Origin: Thraustochytrium sp. TN22
Taxonomy: Eukaryota; Sar; Bigyra; Thraustochytrida; Thraustochytriidae
Assembly (NCBI GenBank): GCA_013306675.1
Contig: JABLUY010000197.1
Span: forward strand, 1-64,000
Direction: 5' to 3'
Length of the DNA stretch: 64,000 nucleotides
Shown: positions 61,501 to 64,000 of the stretch, in pieces
How positions within the stretch are numbered: position 1 is the first letter of the stretch
Layout of the letters: each line of letters starts with the position of its first letter
Made by a program: the position numbers and the translations under genes
Notes under the pieces: model-generated
The model's database searches: none
What the model was told of the DNA's origin: nothing
The model's input: only the letters and a program-made list of their open reading frames with translations

Positions 61501-63593
61501 CCGAGGTCCCCGCCGTCAAGGAGATGGTCCGCGAAGAGGTCGGCTCTTGGCCGCACGGCAAGGAAGGATCGGCGTCTACCGCGACGAGGACCAAGACGCT
61601 CCAGGTGCTTGCAACGGTGGCGGACCTCGAGGTGTGCCTCTTTGATGGCGCGCTGGAGACGGTCCACGTGCGCATTACGGGCGCGGAGGTCGCGCATGTG
61701 GTAGAAGAAACGTACGACGCTAGGTCGTGGCGGGATGCAACAGTCCAGCAGACCGTGGCGGCGCGCGCGCAGTGGCTGCAGATGGACTCCTTCGTGCCGG
61801 AAAGCGAAATCCCGGTCGTTGCGCACTTTTTGGAGTCCGAGTCCGAGGCGGAGGAAGAGGCTGCGCTTGCGCAGCGCAGCTATGAGAACCCTCTACAGGC
61901 CGCCCGACAGCCCCCGAAGACGTGGGCGCTGAGCGACCGCGTGCTCGTGGGCGCCTCGTGGACTGAGGTGACGTGCAGCGGACATCGGCTGCCGCGGCAG
62001 TTTGGCAAGGTGCACCTGCGTTTGGCGCCGCTGGCCGTGGCCGTGGAGGACGCGCTTTTGAAGCGGCTCGCGACCTCGCTGACCCCGCTGGCGGCGACGC
62101 TGATTGCGCAGCAAAAGTTGCTTCAGCTCGCGCCGTCGTTGCGGGCGAAGGAACGAGGAGGAGTGCAGCCGGCAGCGCCGGTATGCCCGGTGGAGCTTAA
62201 GGAGCTGGACGACCGCATTTTCATCGAGGAACTTGTGATTGGAGACCTCATGGTGGTGGCGACGGTGCGCACCACGACGCTGCCGATGTTTGTAGGCATC
62301 GACCGAACGCCCATCCGATTTTCGCGAGTGGCTCTGGTGCGTGTCTTTGAGGACGCACACGCGCTGCGCAAAGAACTGCTGGCCAACTACATTGCGGATG
62401 CGTTGCTCGGGTCGCCCGCGCTACTGGGGTCGCTGGAGATCCTGGGCAACCCTGTGGGCTTTGTGCGGTCGGTGGGTGCAGGCGTATATGACCTGTTCTT
62501 CCAGCCGCTCAAGGCGATCCGGCACGGGTACGGGCCGGGCGGCGTCCTGCGAGGTGTGGCGCGCGGCTGGAGCTCGTTGCTGATGCACCTGAGCGAGGGC
62601 GCGCTGATGAGTGTGTCTGGCTTCAGCAGCAGTATCGCGCGGAACCTGGATCGGCTGTCGATGGACGAGGCGTATGCGGCGCGGCGCGAGCTGATGCGGC
62701 GGCGGCGGACGCACTCATCGAGCGGGCGCGGCGCTCTCTCGCTGCGCGTCGCGGTCTACCTGCGCGAGGCGCTGAATGAGCAGGAGGAAGCGGCCGGGTA
62801 CTGGTCTGGCGAGGGGTCACTCGGCACGGGCGGCGAGGAGGAGGGCGGCTCGCGCGCGCACCCACGCAAGCTGACGCACTCTTCGCGCTCGGTGGCGGCC
62901 GGGGTTACGCGCGAATCGGCACGGTTTGGGACTGCACGTGGAATTGCGCGCGGCTTCGTGGGGCTGGGCCAGGGCATGGTGGGCGCCGCGACGGGCATCG
63001 TGGTGCAGCCGTTTGAGGTGGCGGCGCGGCAGGGTTGGGGGGTGTCGAGTGTGCTGCAGGGTGTGGGGCGTGGTCTGGTGGGCGCCGTGACGAAGCCAAT
63101 TGGTGGCGCGGCCGACCTGGTGGCGCAGACTTCGGGCGGCATTATGCAAGACGCCGGTATTGGCGCGGCGGCGGGCCCGCCTTTGATGCGCGAGCGGTCG
63201 GCGCTGGCATCGGTGCCGCACCATTCGTTGCGCTTCGACTGGAAGCTTTTGCCGGCCGAGGAGCGCTACGTTTACCACGAGCGGGCCTTGCGCGTGGAGG
63301 AGGGCTCGCCGCGCCAGCTCGTCCTGGTGGCGGTGACCACGGGCGCTCTGCGGCTCTTTTCGCTCACCGGCACGGCCGATACGCTGCCCGTGGAGGTGCT
63401 GGCGTGGTCCCAGGTGACCTCGCTGGAGACCTCCTTCAAGGATGCGCAGCTTTTAACGGTGGGCGTCCGTGGGGGTCGCAGCCTCGCGCTCGTTTTTGCA
63501 TCCAAGCAGGACCGGCGCGCTCTCGTCAAGGAGGCTGTGGCGCGCCAGCGGCATGCCGCGTATGTGGCTGCCCCGGAAGGTCGTTTGCGGTAG
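49569..63593 (+). CDS. VPS13B: VPS13B (COH1)-type lipid-transfer protein with an internal F-box-like motif
   Basis: This 4674-residue single-exon gene encodes a bridge-type lipid-transfer protein. The chorein start is close to human VPS13B: MLSDYVMGPLKRYL, then GGDIILRDLELRLDVL, then GFIKELRIQIHWTKL. A long middle of repeated beta-rich RBG-type groove modules follows, with Ala-, Ser- and Asp/Glu-rich inserts. Near 1683-1725 lies an F-box-like helix pair: LPSRALAYCIAYLAPRDVVA then LATSC. From about 2820 to 3950 repeated beta segments fit the VPS13 adaptor-binding domain (LVNASGRTVWFGQYG, LVNETREELLFRYDHE, VVHNRTEMEVRVR). The C-terminal ATG_C-type block reads GNPVGFVRSVGAGVYDLFFQ at about 4297. 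A Gly-rich amphipathic stretch (VGLGQGMVGAATGIVVQPFE) and a PH-like domain follow (about 4560-4674). It would act at Golgi/endosome contacts. It is longer than human VPS13B (about 4000). Confidence 0.92.
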   Translation: MLSDYVMGPLKRYLTQTLSSSLSKYISNINVETLGVGGDIILRDLELRLDVLQESLKIPLTFEFSRGFIKELRIQIHWTKLLSQPIHVKVSTIEIILTARSETQFRRLQLAYHRHSSSVGKDGKQVSRDGKDAGGTGPAAPRASPRRTDASSGTTQTSPRDASDAAAAAAAAAAAGAPTEGGGWLHDAIRKILANATVEINDLVLKYEHANVVLAASFRSLLLHSADPEQGWRVSFQEPQGLQRSIFKCVDIKDLTVNLERMVSEGSRRSFNLGHQHSAGGHSGSGAGAAGGGLTSGGHGHGTPTRSRLRHRSTSESSAEDLVAPGSGSKYPHRGRGRGTIELPVLRRASIAVRAYVSTDPFATRAAAGPGESHPDGAGGRGTSDSSGRDDAGMRASSSATSLQHAAKSGSHTRSRSQDPGSSLLRRSTSEAVGMTKLGAAAERDRHAKDPDLPDPQYDPFRGAPCLLPLICDADTTTWRARTSQDADAQALDWAIVSIADIYVRRLDVSISNEQFVMLEELMVLPSDDDSLIDEESDASGQGDNGDDETSAASNGEGSDSERFAGVEETPEQVAAEVEAGLTASAKASTEGASAPDKEPLSARSAASQQSSQGWGNWAWGVLVGDVDEELDDVEVEMLYDAAETAKRREAARFEALRVARERKRLIVVAGARIDAVTFTLCTHKTGSASPMRAAGAPHGGFAGGGGLGEAGGGDDGAVVSVPVANMGVVQVRLDHAPDGSPLLSNRDRKRKSPTTTEELFKLSVQGVTLEARKVDDFIEDHPHAFVDLYADVDLVRISRYEAETSTHHDIALWGEDEPAHGADLGKPSALLDAMPHPWFCWSFFQNPDAMQTYPAHCDKECCVGASLYRRSDKALRVHCHMPAGTLNAPQNSGNATLDADSPALATPTTATYLDAAVGPVSCRLDLLTVEGVYEFFGLAAASPDDLGTRHGLPEFKKGTAGAALKELAAEYTSVARAQRLKRLSRPVEGLVTVPRLVGALSAVPAGASREEAHPSLGGVVREVTLRFGSNLHRAERGAFASAKGAPMPPSSLFPPHVFDQLTHRATEVSRTDRTTSSVQLNFSQATVSCARRPSRLEHRPAQQEKQQQDRHQDPLHQGQPPDGGAAANGGGVAPHPPDVILLQLVQTRTLLTLVAPVDPKENGRKARVRLDFARFLAQANLTQACQAVEIVGVVLRPVSAAAASPVDPLFLQQNASKLPAVTLHLETLRADASVDGLAKGLASGAMSLAALHLQSAGRTVISVRAPERSATALAAHAFGEGHLVTAALQRVKATSRFLSRSVVAKFHASQRTSDARLGLGFAAGGSLMDAVSALSLSRWVLQVSDGVSDILKVYVGQARGSSAPARAAASSQMAALSGGASSSSSSSSSSPSSSSSSGQQLISLMHEPSAAVQKEADAFALAEPRARRSSSLLPWIQGTRVFLHVDTRQGRVHVSSAVVLTVPGIHLLQNGREHNDFRWQAGPLAVHVRGKTGLRTILRDTHFRGACTCALGEAVELKLSVSSDQIQVDVDPERLLALSTALDKPIFRVGAKTKGHGHSRGASVAGHERNGSNGPARPVETIATAATDWPLINVNVHGDVAGVRVDLFPLANPHGAGLHAGSPYQIADHVDFALESVQFSMRQDITGLAVRFSVRDAFATERMRSVPLDMSSPRASPTTGLLQLPSRALAYCIAYLAPRDVVALATSCGVSLSTSDSIPAVRRLTRWFAVSPAQAGDSAFFEALDHVVPVLCSHSLHEEASNKPTLLSCAVSKPAGGRLVVEGGTLDLDMVVRPGLLAALLHLSSFVELPTASTRVVGRPPAASEASDESKSGARKLSEGDAGADDDADERDNDSAAAPASGHTAARTWPVMQLQLGRLRVLTPTSTTFDPIRRVSHALVLECASFRASQTPDGVGASYTLGPVSASTCVLDAASALSESDLEGEAASKGRWTPLHAFFEHQYRRLLHSESTGLAKPASIRVIVGPSGHVEVDGDTLEVEAGADQVHALHTLAQVGSQLSDPDFLAFLLDPHLRVSDALFRNLLLVPRGDSTVHGAHRGRGPSGGHGRAPRRPAPGPLLAAGASMSARFPAVCVCVRESGGRVLVSAEASELRFLGGKDACMEVQHWRVRGTGHTAIAEPCEGVTAALSVTMPHPATLVFEFLRGARVQVDGDLVQRIAQVLLADSDPTQTSRALEDVSHRWLVYRRARKLLLAARDDALATEQATQRSPRRSTSLKVVLSSLQARAAVSAAPSAPCVTVAADQVFVQQDTRGARTDFEVVVIAATLSASTQASRDMVMLSPTDVRFAGFSLLGHAQRTALTIETTAASASVSQESLAASMAVAEACKLPLPPAAAGVAATAARAAQLAQESSFFELAVAPRENDLDGLKRIYAMGDAQEPAQPAPGQLVLGAVGVPGAVIGVARAWKLGGRARAARGLMSGGAWKQDAAPMSGAEMAGWGVLRWRYFEPRMLTTVSLLQPPPIPRRVAKAAIHAASLKAGVLECQLGYWDALHARYVFVARFNAPLEEEALAAPRRAAVEEFVDAFSSLVERSMEEDAATLREDRQDFQDRQDRQNADTEGGESGEDGSWPPVSRAPSDFPMRVRSDRAATHWLLRWRAAELPEHEETSTVAIDDRLAVCSALARSLHVESRCSFEFWPSLDLDVSARSFRISILRGATLNSRAEEMLLMLRARNFGVHVSQFLAARAAEVRASADLDLHVQDFGQLALLHFVRAHQLSIVHEAKFAQHLESVSVDCKHWRWNLSSQTLPAVHYAVMAFGQDMAKLVRRSKTLLKEAAPSQEDASPSHEADDGASLQYRLVNASGRTVWFGQYGTAEVLRLEADAACSYSWRVTGTHLMPYAKDETLVRYERAEGDASTQADLVKLRERTEKAAAFLPLMRFALSSDRGDGEPGAWSQPTSIDTIGVHLRSLVFAGVSKNEQSVFFGNEPQGRLWVSAQRGENGLQTIVRLLPSHFIVNRVPEALQIRFASQTRELPACDPAALRASFTDAQREDHETGRVLEGADLARMTRRSSATDIVARDAAAPSTEDARDAGGRRNGEPRAEGRVGANADDDTDALHRPVGYIDEADFDGALAGAGSLALMVPDVNLLATRGDEALERAEKELYFQVGRQIDWSAPISLMHVNEDEAPRLVEVPGPLGVPSMWLWVHARRAHIRGPRGGRVRAWVLVEIWPTAYLYNEAPWPVACSVRPQTRIELLQYALTKEPADFTKGSWPVAQEQAPEHEAKMAAAGANVEEREAVTKEESAPPRVVTVPARSIATLYLHPSEQQVLQLASRPAEQKRPMWAQPSLRLHETLFGNCITAFATSLNQTDKGRHAMRLAQREVALAHGLIKAEAWAVTGSAAALIRTSAPVWLVNETREELLFRYDHEVARVAPGSREPVTWRLDSEDGALAIGRPSLAAALGAGAPSEPSSGLGGVDAEVVWSSALPLSEEDNQHIVAIPILESVEDPSRAAWVAQYWCELTRDASGQVTIRTRDRVVVHNRTEMEVRVRAESPFAEVLSPVVLAHGESWSPVSFFCDVPVPRKRPASGSLDGSKGGSPRQGPTERRVSGFSEWILNRSQRSASASSVGSLLGIGLPGLGSEEEGSASGAAAADTVPDIVHKVLSTMLRVGSEASAERWTEPIPVRSLEVDGSWKQLVQLYVAPRHVETITCLCKEVDGVVHLALQRETQPECVVTNRSTSPVLVGLGTSPGPAGTAAAAVAAGVSNKVAALQATRSTGRALAGWGLYLPPQHSATVNWQALARRVARPLFEVMSAGGEETRNRSSSSVVSAAALIGEYPDKSLAEAGESVGPRAPGGTLHVHENGAGLGGPEAEADEDALALSITQTLVALGRMRDERLCIIDEDDVEWLRKPSEVFEAQQKKEHGLVFLRAPPVIHSGGTSTSTRTTTVAESVQALVADEASNPLDRAVGVKLVPSQRLEIAMTRPHAWWEMTIREEESSAEAPEISAEVPAVKEMVREEVGSWPHGKEGSASTATRTKTLQVLATVADLEVCLFDGALETVHVRITGAEVAHVVEETYDARSWRDATVQQTVAARAQWLQMDSFVPESEIPVVAHFLESESEAEEEAALAQRSYENPLQAARQPPKTWALSDRVLVGASWTEVTCSGHRLPRQFGKVHLRLAPLAVAVEDALLKRLATSLTPLAATLIAQQKLLQLAPSLRAKERGGVQPAAPVCPVELKELDDRIFIEELVIGDLMVVATVRTTTLPMFVGIDRTPIRFSRVALVRVFEDAHALRKELLANYIADALLGSPALLGSLEILGNPVGFVRSVGAGVYDLFFQPLKAIRHGYGPGGVLRGVARGWSSLLMHLSEGALMSVSGFSSSIARNLDRLSMDEAYAARRELMRRRRTHSSSGRGALSLRVAVYLREALNEQEEAAGYWSGEGSLGTGGEEEGGSRAHPRKLTHSSRSVAAGVTRESARFGTARGIARGFVGLGQGMVGAATGIVVQPFEVAARQGWGVSSVLQGVGRGLVGAVTKPIGGAADLVAQTSGGIMQDAGIGAAAGPPLMRERSALASVPHHSLRFDWKLLPAEERYVYHERALRVEEGSPRQLVLVAVTTGALRLFSLTGTADTLPVEVLAWSQVTSLETSFKDAQLLTVGVRGGRSLALVFASKQDRRALVKEAVARQRHAAYVAAPEGRLR

Positions 63594-64000
63594 GGACGAG
63601 CCGACCCGCTACGGCCGACTAGTGTAAGATGAAGGGTGAAGCGAAGGTCGGCGACACAAACCAGGTCGTTCATGCAAACTTTTGATTTGATTGTTTCCTT
63701 TTTCTCCCCCCTCGCCCCCCCCCCTTCAGGTCCCGTCTATCTTTTTGGTTGTTGTCTTGTTTCTCGTTTTCCCTCTCGTTGAAAACAGAGAGGGTTGGGG
63801 GCCTTGCGTAGGTTGCGAACCTCGGCAGGGCTCGGTTCTTGGTTCCTTTTCTTCTTCTCTTTGTTGTTATTTTCGGTTCGGTTGTGTGATGCTCTTGCTG
63901 ATACCGATGTTGTTGTAGTTGTGGTTGTTGCTTTTTTCTTCGTGTGTGACTTGCGTTGGCACTTTCAGTCAAGCTTCTTGTCGCCCGCACGCTCCTGCCA
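63594..64000. other. 3' flank of VPS13B, T-rich
   Basis: After the stop the composition switches sharply. From about 63680 the plus strand is rich in T (TTTTT, CCCCCCCC, TTCTTCTTC), an abrupt change from the GC-rich gene. No gene is supported. It may hold the VPS13B polyadenylation region; a neighbouring gene beyond the window cannot be judged. Confidence 0.5.

Overview
The window reads as nuclear DNA from a GC-rich, gene-dense, intron-poor unicellular eukaryote. Most genes are single long exons, including one ORF of about 14 kb. Exactly one spliceosomal intron is clearly visible, in the PP1 gene. The gene set is purely eukaryotic: TAF11, Rab escort protein, an NKCC-type cotransporter, EPT-type phospholipid synthase, PP1, VPS13B, STIL, and an ER protein ending in KDEL. 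STIL and an Sfi1-repeat protein imply centrioles or basal bodies. A protist that builds flagella, such as a thraustochytrid-like stramenopile, would fit; this taxonomic guess is inference only.

Layout. 0.2-7.4 kb: TAF11 (+), a 5-phosphatase-fold pseudoenzyme (-), CMSS1-like ribosome-biogenesis factor (+), an alpha/beta hydrolase (-), a small one-TM protein (+) and a four-TM protein (-). 7.5-12.4 kb: a gene-poor stretch with one membrane protein (-) and a 10-bp minisatellite. 12.4-19.7 kb: Rab escort protein, a small uncertain protein and an SLC12 cotransporter (all +). 19.9-27.3 kb: a mitochondrial CHC2-type zinc-ribbon protein and a giant Sfi1-repeat/GAF protein (+). 27.4-34.0 kb: a coiled-coil/QY-rich protein, a CDP-alcohol phosphotransferase and PP1 (all -). 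35.4-37.1 kb: an ER-luminal KDEL protein (+). 37.3-44.4 kb: STIL (-) and a zinc-ribbon protein (+), head to head. 44.5-48.1 kb: a DUF1769-DUF547 membrane protein (-). 49.6-63.6 kb: VPS13B (+).

Themes. Several genes concern lipid and membrane traffic: REP for Rab prenylation, VPS13B for lipid transfer, the EPT, the dead phosphoinositide phosphatase and the DUF1769-DUF547 protein. Others concern the centriole (STIL, Sfi1-like). No operon logic is implied. Genes are arranged as divergent and convergent pairs with short gaps. A recurrent oddity is short tandem repeats of 4, 5 or 10 bp placed just 5' of translation starts. I saw no rRNA, tRNA, CRISPR array, retroelement or viral gene.
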